This document shows positions 44,634 through 54,064 of a DNA stretch of 64,000 bases, piece by piece. Each line of letters starts with the position of its first letter. Positions within the stretch are counted from its first letter, which is position 1. Source of the DNA: Leptolyngbyaceae cyanobacterium clean351 (GTDB taxonomy: Bacteria; Cyanobacteriota; Cyanobacteriia; DAIDHW01); NCBI GenBank assembly GCA_027451865.1, contig DAIDHW010000001.1, positions 969,530 to 1,033,529 of the forward strand, read 5' to 3'. The translations under genes were made by a program, and so were the position numbers. A model generated the notes under the pieces. That model was given only the letters and a program-made list of their open reading frames with translations. It made no database searches and was not told where the DNA came from.

Positions 44634-46970
44634 ATGAAGAACAAGTCTTGGGGGGAAAGGTTCCTGGCCTGGTGCCCACCGGGTTATCGACCCCAATTCC
44701 TGACTAATCCCCCCTGGTGCTCCCCTAACACCGGCCTGAGGCACTTGAAAAGAAGGGCTTCCTCTCCTTTCTTGATGTTACTGGCAGTGGTTAGTTTGAC
44801 CGCCACCATTGGTCACAGGTTCTACAACGAACCGAGGTTGGCCGTGGGTACCCAGGCTCCAGAAACCATCGTCGCCCCTCGCAGTGCGGATATCATCAAC
44901 CTCCAGGCTACGGCGGTCCAGAAGCAACTAGCGCGTTCCACTTCCGGGGCAGTCTATACCCTTGACCCCCAGGCGAATCACCAGGCTATGCAGTTGCTCA
45001 CCGAGGCTTTCAATGAAGCCGACGCCGCCCGCGCCCAGGCGGGTCCTTTACCCTACGTAGACGTAGGTATTCTGGCTACGGCAGTGCAGATCAACCTGCG
45101 TCAACTACCCCCTGCCCAGTGGCGGGCTTTCCAGGCGGCCTTTACCCCTAGCTCACCCCTAGTCCTCCCCCCCCCGGTGCAGCCGGCGGTAGAGGAACTG
45201 AAAGCTTACCAAATCCAGGTGTCTCCCAGCCAGTTTCAAGCCACCCTCGCCGCCATCACCAAGGCCCACAGTAATTATCAGGCGGCTCGGACGAGTCTGC
45301 CGGCCTCCCTAGCCCCTGGCTTTCTAGACCTGTCGGTACAGGAGTGGAACTCCACCCAAGCCCGACTGACCCAAATTACCCGGGAGATGCTTGCCCAGGG
45401 GATTTTCCCGCGGTTAGTAGAGGGACTGACTGCCCAGGCCATTGCTGTGCGCCTCCAAGACGCTAACTTGCCCCCCGCAGCCAGACCCTGGGCTCAAGGG
45501 GTGCTCCTCCAGGTCCTGCAGCCCAACCTAATTGAGGATGTGAACCAGACCCAGGCCCGGGCCCAAGCCCAGGCCGACGCAGTCACCCCAGTGCGGATCG
45601 TAGTGGTGAAGGGAGAGGTGATCGTCCATCGCTCCCAGGTGATCACCCCCACCACTTTCACCATCCTTGACCACTTCAACTTGACCCAAAGGGGGGTGAA
45701 CTGGTTAGGCCTGGGGGGTTTGGGGCTGTTGGTAAGCCTAGGGATGGGCATATTTTGGTTAGTCCAGCGGCGGGAGCGGCGGCAGTTGCGGCGGCGGGAC
45801 CAGGTTTTGATCCTGGGTTTGTGTTTGAGTGCTCCCCTGTTGCCCGTGTTTGGAGTTGCCACCACCAGCCTGCCTCTGGTGGGGATGCTGATGGGCAGCT
45901 TTTTCAGTCCAGCTCTGGCGGTGACGGTAATACTCCTAATGGCCATGGCCATGCCAGTTGGCCTCAACTTAACCCTGAACACCCTCTTGGCCACTGCTGC
46001 CGGGGGTGTAGTCGGCGGGCTCTTAGCCGGGCGCATGCGCTCCCGTGAGGAGATTACCCTGTTGGGGGTAGCTATCGGGGTGGTTCAGGGACTTGTCTAT
46101 CTACTGCTGGGGGGGAGTGGAGGACCGTGGTACCTAGTACTAGGAACCGGCGGTCTGTACGGGGTACTAGGCTTCGGCTGGAGTATTGTGGCCCTAGGGG
46201 TGAGCCCTTCCCTAGAGCACCTGTTTGATTTGATCACCCCCATCCGGCTAGCGGAGTTAGCTAACCCCAATCGCCCGCTCTTGAAGCGTCTGGCCACTGA
46301 GGCGCCCGGTACCTTTCAGCACACCATGCTAGTAGCTACCCTGGCGGAGGCGGCGGCCCGGACCCTAGGCTGCAATGTTGAGCTGGTGCGTACAGGGACC
46401 TTGTACCATGACATTGGTAAGATGCACGACCCCCAGGGATTTATTGAAAACCAGATGGGAGGAGTGAACAAACATGACCTGATTGCTGACCCCTGGGAAA
46501 GTGCCCAAATCATCAAGAAGCACGTCACCGAGGGGCTAGTGATGGCCCGTCAGTATCGCCTCCCCAGGGCGATCCAGGCCTTTATCCCCGAGCACCAGGG
46601 CAGTATGGCGATCGTCTACTTCTACCATCAAGCGCTGCAGAAGGCTAAGGAAAATCCCCAACTGCAGGTGCACAAGGCGGACTTTTGCTACGATGGGCCG
46701 ATCCCCCAGTCGCGGGAAACGGGCCTAGTGATGCTGGCGGACTCCTGTGAGGCGGCTCTGCGCTCCCTGAAGGATGCTACCCCAGAGATGGCTCTAGCTA
46801 TGCTCCAGAAAATCCTCAAGACTCGCTGGCAGGACGGGCAACTGCAGGACTCCGGCCTACTGTGGGAGGAGATGCCGCAAATCGCCGACACCTTCGTACG
46901 GGTCTGGCAACAGTTCCACCACCAACGGATCGCCTACCCCAAACATCCGGTGGTTCAGGAGCGGGCGTAG
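44634..46970 (+). CDS. 7TM HD-domain phosphohydrolase (PgpH-like, c-di-AMP)
   Basis: 778 residues. One N-terminal span (about 42-60), a long extracytoplasmic 7TMR-HDED-type helical domain with TPVRIVVVKGEVIVHRSQV, then seven membrane helices (360-545), and a cytoplasmic HD domain with TLYHDIGKMHDP (H592, D593) and FIPEHQGS. Matches PgpH, which degrades cyclic di-AMP in osmotic and potassium control. It ends 16 bases inside the convergent RNase H gene. Confidence 0.92.
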   Translation: MKNKSWGERFLAWCPPGYRPQFLTNPPWCSPNTGLRHLKRRASSPFLMLLAVVSLTATIGHRFYNEPRLAVGTQAPETIVAPRSADIINLQATAVQKQLARSTSGAVYTLDPQANHQAMQLLTEAFNEADAARAQAGPLPYVDVGILATAVQINLRQLPPAQWRAFQAAFTPSSPLVLPPPVQPAVEELKAYQIQVSPSQFQATLAAITKAHSNYQAARTSLPASLAPGFLDLSVQEWNSTQARLTQITREMLAQGIFPRLVEGLTAQAIAVRLQDANLPPAARPWAQGVLLQVLQPNLIEDVNQTQARAQAQADAVTPVRIVVVKGEVIVHRSQVITPTTFTILDHFNLTQRGVNWLGLGGLGLLVSLGMGIFWLVQRRERRQLRRRDQVLILGLCLSAPLLPVFGVATTSLPLVGMLMGSFFSPALAVTVILLMAMAMPVGLNLTLNTLLATAAGGVVGGLLAGRMRSREEITLLGVAIGVVQGLVYLLLGGSGGPWYLVLGTGGLYGVLGFGWSIVALGVSPSLEHLFDLITPIRLAELANPNRPLLKRLATEAPGTFQHTMLVATLAEAAARTLGCNVELVRTGTLYHDIGKMHDPQGFIENQMGGVNKHDLIADPWESAQIIKKHVTEGLVMARQYRLPRAIQAFIPEHQGSMAIVYFYHQALQKAKENPQLQVHKADFCYDGPIPQSRETGLVMLADSCEAALRSLKDATPEMALAMLQKILKTRWQDGQLQDSGLLWEEMPQIADTFVRVWQQFHHQRIAYPKHPVVQERA

Positions 46971-47368
46971 GTGTCCATGGCCCGGTTACACAGGTCGTCG
47001 GCCGCCCGGTTCTGGGCCCGGGGTACCCACTCTAGGGAGTAGGACTCGAATTTACCTAGGAGTTCTAGGGCCTGATCTCGTAACTCCTGCAGGTGTCTGT
47101 GGTTACATTTCCATTCCCGGGCCAGTTGTTTGACCACCAGCTGACTGTCACCACGCAACACTACCCGCCCTACCCCTTGCTCGAGGGCTTTTTCTAAGCC
47201 CAGGATCGCCCCCGTATATTCAGCCACATTGTTAGTGGCGTGGGGCAGAACCCGACTTACCTGGTGGTGAGTGCCGTCGGGGGCGATGAGCACCGCCCCC
47301 CCTGCTGCTAAACCCGGATTTCCCCGGGATCCGCCATCAAATTCGACTACTGCTGTTGCTGCTGTCAT
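46955..47368 (-). CDS. rnhA: Ribonuclease HI family protein
   Basis: 137 residues. Active-site carboxylates are visible: D11 in EFDGGSRGNPG, E in NNVAEYTGAI, D in LRGDSQLVVKQL and D in NRAADDLCN. The basic handle of E. coli RNase HI is missing, as in the short reverse-transcriptase-like RNase H group. Degrades the RNA of RNA:DNA hybrids. Divergent from the NFACT gene. Confidence 0.88.
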   Translation of the reverse strand: MTAATAVVEFDGGSRGNPGLAAGGAVLIAPDGTHHQVSRVLPHATNNVAEYTGAILGLEKALEQGVGRVVLRGDSQLVVKQLAREWKCNHRHLQELRDQALELLGKFESYSLEWVPRAQNRAADDLCNRAMDTYARS

Positions 47369-47492
47369 ACCCGGTCCCGTTTAGGCTAGATTAGGTGGGC
47401 GTGCCCTCCACCCCTCATACCCGATCCTAGCACTGCCGGTTTGATAGTCTCTGGGCGGTCATGGCTAGGAATAGTCTTATCTTCTCCCTATC

Positions 47493-49217
47493 TTGCAACC
47501 CGTTGACCTTACTACCCTCTGTGCTGCCTGGCAAGAATTCCAGGCCCAATGGGTCCCGGCTCGCCTCGAGCAGGTCTGCCAGGGGGACCGCTACACGGTA
47601 GTCCTGGGGCTGAGGACTCTGGAGCGGCGCGGCTGGCTAGCCATCTGCTGGCATCCCCAAGCGGCGCGGCTGGGCCTAACCTGTCCCCCCCCTAAGGTGG
47701 CCGAAACCTTCACCTTCAGTCAGCAGCTGCGCCACCAGTTGCAGGGTTTGGCCCTAGTTTCCCTAGACCCCCTCGACCCCTGGGAGCGGGTGCTCGACCT
47801 ACAGTTTAGCAGCCGCCCCGGGGAGCCAGCCCGGTGGCATCTGTACGCGGAGGTGATGGGGAAGTACAGTAACTTAATACTAACTACTGGGGAGGGCACT
47901 ATTGTCACTGCTGCCCACCAGGTTAGCCCTGGGCAGTCGCGGGTCCGGCCGATTCAAACTGGCCAGCTCTACACTCCCCCCCCTGCCCTCCAGGAACCCA
48001 TCCCCCGGATCCAGGAGTGTCAAGTCACGTGGCAAGCCCGGATCGCCCTCATCCCAGGCCCCCTAGGGCGTAACCTCCTAAGGAGTTACCGGGGTCTGAG
48101 CAGTGCTCTGGTCAAAGCCATGGTCCAAGCGGCGGGGTTGGATCCGTGCCAGCCTACGGCAACCCTCTCACCCGGGGACTGGGACAGCCTATTCGAGCGC
48201 TGGCAGGAGTGGCTGCAGCGATTGGAAGGAGGTGTTTTCCATCCAGCCCTAACGGAGGACGGTTATACCGTAGTCGGTTGGGGAGCCCGAGAATCCTTCA
48301 AGAGCGTCCAGGCTCTGCTAGACTCCTACTACCCCAGACAACTACAGGCCCAACAGTTTCAGCAGTTGCACCACCAGGTAAGACAGAAGGTCCTCCACCA
48401 GTTGACTAAACTGCGCCACAAGGCGGCGGACTTCCAAGCCCGCTTGGCATCAGCGGCCGAAGCTGACCAGCTCAAGGGTAGGGCCGACCTGTTAATGGCT
48501 CATCTCCAGGTTTGGCAACCGGGTTTGTCCCAGGTGGTCCTGGCAGATTTTGTCACGGGGGCCCCCCAGATGATTGCCCTCAACCCAGAGAAGACCGCGA
48601 TTCAAAATGCCCAGGCTCTCTACCGCCAACACCAAAAACTGAAGCGCTCCCGGGCTAATCTTGAGCCCCTCCTGCAGGCGGCAGCGGCGGAAATTAATTA
48701 TCTGGAGCAAGTGGAGGCTACCCTAGACCATCTAGAAGGTGGTTCAGAGGATCTGGCAGCTCTAGGGGAGGTACTCAGTGAACTGCAGCACCAAGGCTAC
48801 GGGGAGGCAAACCCAACCCGCGGTTCGGCCCCCCTTAGTCAGCCGCGGTGCTTCCAGACACCGAGTGGGTTTGAGGTGTGGGTAGGCCGCAACAACCGGC
48901 AAAATGACTACTTAACCTTCAAGTTGGCAACCGAATACGATCTGTGGCTTCACGCCCAGGAAATTCCCGGCAGTCATATTCTCCTGCGTCTGCCGGCGGG
49001 GGCGGGAGTGGCGACAGTGGACCTGCAGTTTGCAGCAGACTGTGCCGCCTACTTCAGTCGCGCCCGCCAAAGTGAGCAGGTACCGGTGGTTTACACCCGT
49101 GCTAACCGGGTGCGTCGACCTAAGGGGGGCCGGCCGGGGTTAGTGGTCTACGACCAGGCGAAGGTGCTCTGGGGGAAACCCCACCAATTTGGTGGCAAGG
49201 TCTCAATCTCTGGGTAG
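47493..49217 (+). CDS. rqcH: NFACT-family ribosome quality control protein (RqcH/Rqc2 homologue)
   Basis: 574 residues from TTG. NFACT-N domain to about 230, a coiled-coil middle with LHHQVRQKVLHQLTKLRHKA, and the NFACT-R domain with VGRNNRQNDYLTFKLA, DLWLHAQEIPGSHILLR. In other bacteria RqcH adds alanine tails to peptides stuck on split 50S ribosomes. The family is also annotated as fibronectin-binding protein, which is misleading here. Confidence 0.9.
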   Translation: MQPVDLTTLCAAWQEFQAQWVPARLEQVCQGDRYTVVLGLRTLERRGWLAICWHPQAARLGLTCPPPKVAETFTFSQQLRHQLQGLALVSLDPLDPWERVLDLQFSSRPGEPARWHLYAEVMGKYSNLILTTGEGTIVTAAHQVSPGQSRVRPIQTGQLYTPPPALQEPIPRIQECQVTWQARIALIPGPLGRNLLRSYRGLSSALVKAMVQAAGLDPCQPTATLSPGDWDSLFERWQEWLQRLEGGVFHPALTEDGYTVVGWGARESFKSVQALLDSYYPRQLQAQQFQQLHHQVRQKVLHQLTKLRHKAADFQARLASAAEADQLKGRADLLMAHLQVWQPGLSQVVLADFVTGAPQMIALNPEKTAIQNAQALYRQHQKLKRSRANLEPLLQAAAAEINYLEQVEATLDHLEGGSEDLAALGEVLSELQHQGYGEANPTRGSAPLSQPRCFQTPSGFEVWVGRNNRQNDYLTFKLATEYDLWLHAQEIPGSHILLRLPAGAGVATVDLQFAADCAAYFSRARQSEQVPVVYTRANRVRRPKGGRPGLVVYDQAKVLWGKPHQFGGKVSISG

Positions 49218-49249
49218 CTAGATATGTGTCTAGTGTTACGATAATTAAT

Positions 49250-49374
49250 GGAGTAGAGCTTAACTAACTTGTAGTCGTGCTTTAAGTGGCGACACAGGGT
49301 TTTCTCTAAACCGCAAACAAGAACGTCAATCGTGTGCGAGACCAGTGGCTTTGTGCTCTGGTCTCTTTCTTTTT
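49250..49374 (+). ncRNA. Candidate small RNA ending in a strong terminator
   Basis: GATAAT at 49240-49245 could be a -10 element placing a start near 49252. The transcript would run about 120 nt to the terminator at 49338-49374. It could equally be the 3' UTR of the NFACT gene. No match to Yfr1 or other known cyanobacterial RNAs that I can recall. Confidence 0.3.
49338..49374 (+). terminator. Rho-independent terminator
   Basis: GAGACCAG (49338-49345) pairs with CTGGTCTC (49358-49365), loop of 12, followed by TTTCTTTT. It ends either the NFACT transcript or the candidate small RNA. Confidence 0.85.
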
Positions 49375-49506
49375 AGGACCCTCCTGGTAGAGAAAATTGA
49401 CCTGGTGGCATCTAGAAGGCCCCCAGAGATTTTCAGGCGTCAAACCCCATGAAGAGTTGTTTTTGCCGCTCCTAGGCGATTTTAACGGGGGGGTGTGGAC
49501 TCTCTG

Positions 49507-49568
49507 TTTGCAAAATCAGTTCACAAGTTCTTTTGTAAACTGGCCTGCCCAGGTCTCTGTTTTGCAAA
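49507..49568. promoter_or_regulatory. Three spaced TTTGCAAA-type palindromes
   Basis: TTTGCAAA at 49507-49514, TTTGTAAA at 49532-49539 and TTTGCAAA at 49561-49568; the last extends to CTGTTTTGCAAACAG. Spacing of 25 and 29 bp from start to start. This looks like a tandem binding site for one protein, but no gene starts close by on the plus strand. Confidence 0.4.
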
Positions 49569-49663
49569 CAGATCTGATAGACTAAAATTGTTTGAAATGA
49601 TTTGGAGATAGGCTATTTTGTTGATTGTGAGAAAGCCTTTTGGCATAAGGTTTATAGAATTTT

Positions 49664-49690
49664 GAACTCCACTGGATATCAGTGGAGTTC
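49664..49690. promoter_or_regulatory. Perfect 11-bp inverted repeat
   Basis: GAACTCCACTG and CAGTGGAGTTC separated by GATAT. No T run follows on either side, so an operator or an RNA hairpin is more likely than a terminator. Confidence 0.5.
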
Positions 49691-50265
49691 AGTTGCTCCC
49701 TAGGGGGAAAGAAAGTGACGGGCTCAGGTCTAGAAGCTTAGGGCAGTCCCAGGGGGAAAAGGGGGCAGCGTGGATCTCCAGGGGCGGTGCTCGGTAAGAC
49801 TATCCCCGCCAATGGGCCGGCGGTAAACTCCCTCGGTAGAAGATCTAGCGGGAGTGGGAATCACCACAAGAAATTAACTGCATGACCTTCCTGGAGGCAG
49901 GCCGCAAAATTGGAGAGGCGCCCCGGTCAAGCCGTCGGGGAAGTTAATTCTGGTGGGGTTGGTTTGGCAGGGGAAATAGTCTCGGATCTCGGCGGCCATA
50001 GGAAAAATCTGGGACCGGGGGGCAGGCTTGGGTACCTAGGCTGAGGGGAGTATTAGCGATCTACACGCTTGACCTATTAGTGCTTGTCATCTAGTTATAC
50101 TGCCTGCATGTAGGCACAACCTCTACGCCTTGCGCTCATGGGTGAATTTGGCAAGGGCAGGGACTATAGGTGAGCCTGGGCGAGGGAGCTAGTCATGGGT
50201 CACCCTACTCAATAGTTTTGCTGGCACGCAGGTCTTGTCACTAGGGTCGTGACGACCCTGGGGGA

Positions 50266-50721
50266 TTAAAGGGGCTTAATGGCTGTCAGTTTTTTCACAT
50301 CTGGGGGCTTGGGTCGTTTATCAAGGGGAGTCATCGACATAGCTATAATTTGCTTCCAGGTTTTCAAATCCGTGGTAGCGATAAACCGCCGTCCATCACC
50401 TAGGGTACAGCTGAAGGTTACCTCAGTCCTGTTGCCTTTAGCCATGGCACCGGCAACCCCACCCACAAGAAAACCCAGACCCCCAGTCAGGAGTCCGGCA
50501 GCTACTCCAGCAGCAATACCCCATCCTGCTGATGCAGCAAGACTTTTAAGTTTCTCTTTGTCAATGATCTCCGCTAACTGTAGGGTGCTCAAATCAATTT
50601 TCCCTAGCTGGCCATCGATGTTGATGATCATTACAAGAAAAATATCCTTAGGGGAAGAGGCCATAGTAGTAGTCCATGTGCCGATAGGAATTTCTCCACC
50701 GATCACATTAATGTTAGACAT
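50266..50721 (-). CDS. Small protein with glycine-zipper segment
   Basis: 151 residues. A Gly/Ala-rich stretch at about 65-92 (GWGIAAGVAAGLLTGGLGFL) looks like a membrane-inserting glycine zipper; the flanks are soluble beta-rich sequence with TFSCTLGDGRRFIATTDLKT. Not recognised. It lies downstream of the CRISPR effector operon on the same strand, about 170 bp from the CARF-HEPN gene, and could belong to the locus as an accessory effector or be unrelated. Confidence 0.6.
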   Translation of the reverse strand: MSNINVIGGEIPIGTWTTTMASSPKDIFLVMIINIDGQLGKIDLSTLQLAEIIDKEKLKSLAASAGWGIAAGVAAGLLTGGLGFLVGGVAGAMAKGNRTEVTFSCTLGDGRRFIATTDLKTWKQIIAMSMTPLDKRPKPPDVKKLTAIKPL

Positions 50722-50888
50722 CTCTTCCCCCTAGGAGTTACACCCTAACTAAGCTCAGGAATTATGCCAGCGTTTGCCGACTCCTGTACTATAGGAAATG
50801 GTTTCTGACATTCTGTCAACTCCCACTGATGATTTAAGTGCCCAGGAGGGTAGGGGAGAAGATACCCTGTTGGCGTTCCCAGGAGAAC

Positions 50889-52310
50889 TTAGAGACTAGC
50901 CAGGCTCTCTTTTAATTTTTGGTGTACTATCAGCATCAGGCTAGGCGGCTCATGACCGCTAACGGGTTGATCAAAGGAACCAAACTTAAACTTTTTTCCA
51001 GACACGAAGTTGAGGCATTCCAAGACATGACTCTCCCAGTCATTCTCGGTAGAATTCCAGGCTTCAAAAAGATCACGTTCACCGAATCCTCCAGTATTGT
51101 GAAATAGTTCGTTTCTTCTGTCTACCAGAGATTTCCGCCGTCTAGCAGAGGTCTGATCAAAGTTAAATAGACTTTTTATATACTTATTATTTTTCCACCG
51201 GTCTTGGTGCTTAACATAGAACAACTGAAATGCTTCCCATCCGTGGGTTTTACCTCCAATATCTCTAGTGACTAAACTCTCAAATGCTCTGTAGGTATGA
51301 AACATAGCTTCAACAGTATTATCCTGCCTTAGCCGCACAAATCCTAAATATGCAGTTTCATAGGCTGTCCACCACGAGTTTTCTGCCTGGTTACACCTCT
51401 GGTTCCCAAAGTCAGGGTGTTTTGAAAGCCTTTTCCCAAAGTCCTCAAACCTAGCCTTGTTCCACAGGGTTGCCGCTTCTAGGAGAATCTTGTCATTCTT
51501 GTCTAAGTAAGCAGCCACTAAGTCTCTGACTCCCGCATAATCGTGGCGGTCTAAAAGTTCCTTCGCCTTTTGTTTTTCAAGTTCTACTAGGTAGCTTGAA
51601 CTTTTGAGCACCTCGTAGGGGCTCTCTTGTTTATCAACGTAGCTGATCAAGAACTTAACCTGATGGTCAAACAGTCCTAAACTGATGAACTGCACGGCGG
51701 AGGAGAGAGCTGGAGTACCAGCCTGGTGGCTGACATAAACTATGTCATCCGGTTGAACTCCAACAGTTTGGTCTCGAGCAGTGAGACCACGAAGTTGGTC
51801 ACGTACTAAACCAAGAACTTCATTCCAGTTATCTAAACCTTTCCTGGGGTCGGTTGGCCGCAGGTAAACTGGATTGCAGGGTACTCCGGGAAACTTGCTC
51901 TGAAAATATTTCTCAAGAATTGGTCGCAGTTCACAGGTGTCCTTCCAGTAGGGGTCTTGCCTCCGGGAATACTCCGGGAATATATCAGTCTGGTCAGTCA
52001 GCAGAACAGTAATTGCCTCCGGCAGTTGATCGGGTTCGTCTTTCCACAGCTGGCAAAAGTTATCCAGCAGGGGAAACCTCAGGGAGCTAAAGATCTCGTC
52101 TTGGGATATCTCATTTGCCCGATACACAATGCCGAGTATTCTCGGATCGACTTGATAATATCCATTCTCAGCTGGGTGCAGATTCCAAGACTTGCTGGGG
52201 AAACTGTAGTCTGTCTTTATGTCGTCATTACACCAATAGTCCCATTTCTTGCGAGCCTCACTACCCAATTGAACATCACTACTGCCGATGGTCACAATCC
52301 AGAGATTCAT
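50889..52310 (-). CDS. CARF-HEPN ribonuclease (Csm6/Csx1-type effector of type III CRISPR)
   Basis: 473 residues. The N-terminus (LWIVTIGSSDVQLG) and VSHQAGTPALSSAVQFIS near residue 205 are the Rossmann-like CARF ring-nucleotide sensor. Near the C-terminus RRNELFH gives the HEPN catalytic motif R399-x4-H404. Such proteins are switched on by cyclic oligoadenylate made by Cas10 and then cut RNA non-specifically. The stop of the double-RAMP gene and this start overlap by one base, so it is part of the operon. Confidence 0.88.
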   Translation of the reverse strand: MNLWIVTIGSSDVQLGSEARKKWDYWCNDDIKTDYSFPSKSWNLHPAENGYYQVDPRILGIVYRANEISQDEIFSSLRFPLLDNFCQLWKDEPDQLPEAITVLLTDQTDIFPEYSRRQDPYWKDTCELRPILEKYFQSKFPGVPCNPVYLRPTDPRKGLDNWNEVLGLVRDQLRGLTARDQTVGVQPDDIVYVSHQAGTPALSSAVQFISLGLFDHQVKFLISYVDKQESPYEVLKSSSYLVELEKQKAKELLDRHDYAGVRDLVAAYLDKNDKILLEAATLWNKARFEDFGKRLSKHPDFGNQRCNQAENSWWTAYETAYLGFVRLRQDNTVEAMFHTYRAFESLVTRDIGGKTHGWEAFQLFYVKHQDRWKNNKYIKSLFNFDQTSARRRKSLVDRRNELFHNTGGFGERDLFEAWNSTENDWESHVLECLNFVSGKKFKFGSFDQPVSGHEPPSLMLIVHQKLKESLASL

Positions 52311-54064
52311 TACACATCACCCCCCCAAAGTTTCCGAAAGCCAGAGCTCTCCGTAGCCAGGAACCGGAGAAAGTTATCTGACTCATGTGAACCGTCTGGA
52401 AAAATAGTGAGCAGCTCGAGAAACTTGGGCGTTTTGCGGATTATCGGCTCCCCCCGATTCTCAGGGTTCTTGCGCAAAACCACTACCGGATACATCCTGT
52501 GCCATAGACTACCCACCTGTCCCACCTTGCCGGCAAATGCCGTCCGGTAAATCGAACTCCCAGGCTGCCCTCGTCTTAACTCTGTTTGATATGGTCCATG
52601 AAACCAGCGAATCGCCTCACTATTTTCTTTATCCTCCGCTTCCCGGCCCCATACCTGTACCTTAGCCGGATGCCATGCTTCACGCCAATCCCCGGACCAT
52701 CGGTCAGATGGTGACTGGATGCCTTGTAATTTGATCCATTCCTGGGCCACCTGACGAACCTGATCGATAAACCCGGCTACCTTCTCCAACCGCCACACCT
52801 TTATTCGCCGTAATGTCTGGTCTCCTAACCACTGCCAATGACAACCGATCAAAGCCTTATTAGAATTTTGATAATAGTCGCTGAAGAACTGGCGGTGGTC
52901 AGCCCGCCGCCATGATTTACCAAATCCACCAAACACCATGGCGAACTCTATCAGATGCCCTAGGAGCTTCTCGAGAGTTGATTTATGACTAGGGTTATCA
53001 AGGGGCCTTGCCAAGTACCAGATTAGAGTCCCCTCTACGTCATAGTATGGCTGGGCATAGGAACCTCTACCAAAGGTATCGAGAGTGAGCTGAGACTCTC
53101 GGAACTTACAGCCTAATAAGCCGACTTTGCCCTCTTTGCCACTAATGCCCCCAAATAAGGTCTCTACCAAAGCCTCAGCCTTGCCAGCGTCAGTTAATCC
53201 CCCAAAGACCCGCAGGGCGTGACCACGTAAGGCTGCCCGGAAGATATTCGGTCGGAACTCCCCCTCCCCGGTGACTAATTTGGGGGCCTGACCCTGGCCT
53301 TTCAGGGTGGCTTGGTAGAGGACTTTGGTGTTACCAGTACTATCACCCACCTGACCATAGCCAGCCGCGACCCTTGAACCTAGTCCTCTGGCTAGGGCCT
53401 GCTGCCAAATCTGCCCAATGGTTTCCCATTCGGCCGGCGACAACGGTTGTGTACTGGAAATACCAAATCTCAAGTTAGGCTTGTAGAGGGAAATTTGCAC
53501 AAAGGCCCCTCCTTCTTTTTTGTCATCTTTAACCTGCCAGCGCTGTTGGGGATGGACAACGTCAACTAGGTGTTTTCTCCATTCATCATCAGTCGGATAG
53601 CCGCCGTGAAACCTCAATATTCCCGGCTGCCAATCGTTATTTGGCAAGGGTTTACCACAGTACTGGGCCGCCTGCTGTGGATTGCAAGCCCGCCGAAACA
53701 AACCCTTCATAGAGCTGCCCGGAAAGTATGGCAGCCCCCGCGCCCCAATCACCGGGCGAATCACTCCATCATCCATGCCGCTGTTGGTCAGCAACCGCCA
53801 CGAGACCTGGCAGTCATAGGTGTGGAGCCCTGCTGCTAGTGGAGATTGAACTGGCTCAGCCCGTGATGTCCACTCGTCAGCCCAACGTTTCGCATCCGAT
53901 TCTTTGTTCTTCTCTAACCGCTGAATTTGGCACCGCCCGTTTACCTGTGCCCGAAACATCATCGGCACTTTTTGGGCGACATCTCCCTGGGCAACATTAG
54001 GAATCACTTTCATCAGCTGCTCCACCAACTTTATAACGTTGAGTCCACCACACAATGCAGTCAC
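52310..54064 (-). CDS. cmr6: Cmr6 fused to a second, Cmr1-like RAMP domain
   Basis: 584 residues; the real start may be M18 (MKVIPNVAQGD, 54013). The first half is Cmr6: SWRLLTNSGMDDGVIRPVI, then YFPGSSMKGLFRRA and the Gly-rich GLGSRVAAGYGQVG. From about 265 a second RAMP begins with EFRPNIFRAALRGHALRVFGG cut here as FRPNIFRAALRGHALRVFG, then LFGGISGKEGKVGLL and a late Gly loop VFGGFGKSWRRADH; this is the pattern of Cmr1. Ordinary Cmr6 is about half this length, and no separate cmr1 is in the operon. Confidence 0.75.
   Translation of the reverse strand: MTALCGGLNVIKLVEQLMKVIPNVAQGDVAQKVPMMFRAQVNGRCQIQRLEKNKESDAKRWADEWTSRAEPVQSPLAAGLHTYDCQVSWRLLTNSGMDDGVIRPVIGARGLPYFPGSSMKGLFRRACNPQQAAQYCGKPLPNNDWQPGILRFHGGYPTDDEWRKHLVDVVHPQQRWQVKDDKKEGGAFVQISLYKPNLRFGISSTQPLSPAEWETIGQIWQQALARGLGSRVAAGYGQVGDSTGNTKVLYQATLKGQGQAPKLVTGEGEFRPNIFRAALRGHALRVFGGLTDAGKAEALVETLFGGISGKEGKVGLLGCKFRESQLTLDTFGRGSYAQPYYDVEGTLIWYLARPLDNPSHKSTLEKLLGHLIEFAMVFGGFGKSWRRADHRQFFSDYYQNSNKALIGCHWQWLGDQTLRRIKVWRLEKVAGFIDQVRQVAQEWIKLQGIQSPSDRWSGDWREAWHPAKVQVWGREAEDKENSEAIRWFHGPYQTELRRGQPGSSIYRTAFAGKVGQVGSLWHRMYPVVVLRKNPENRGEPIIRKTPKFLELLTIFPDGSHESDNFLRFLATESSGFRKLWGGDV

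Larger units (their letters stand above)
49218..50265. other. 1-kb gene-free region with regulatory-looking elements
   Basis: No credible ORF on either strand. Holds a candidate small RNA with terminator (49250-49374), three TTTGCAAA-type palindromes (49507-49568), an 11-bp perfect inverted repeat (49664-49690) and, next to the following gene, a small hairpin AGGGTCG/CGACCCT at 50243-50259 without a T run. From 49720 to 50060 the sequence is G-rich and may fold, but I recognise no RNA family. Confidence 0.6.

Noticed and set aside
47493-49217. Fibronectin-binding adhesin
   Set aside because: The NFACT-N, coiled-coil and NFACT-R order points to the ribosome quality control protein; there is no signal peptide or surface anchor.
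49700-50060. G-rich region that might be RNase P RNA, tmRNA or an insertion-sequence end
   Set aside because: I could not find the conserved cores of RNase P RNA or tmRNA, nor terminal inverted repeats or a transposase relic.
50266-50734. Plus-strand open frame of 151 codons over the same bases as the glycine-zipper gene
   Set aside because: The minus-strand frame has a sensible composition and a GGGGAAGAG ribosome binding site region; the plus-strand frame is rich in Pro/Ser/Arg as expected of a shadow.
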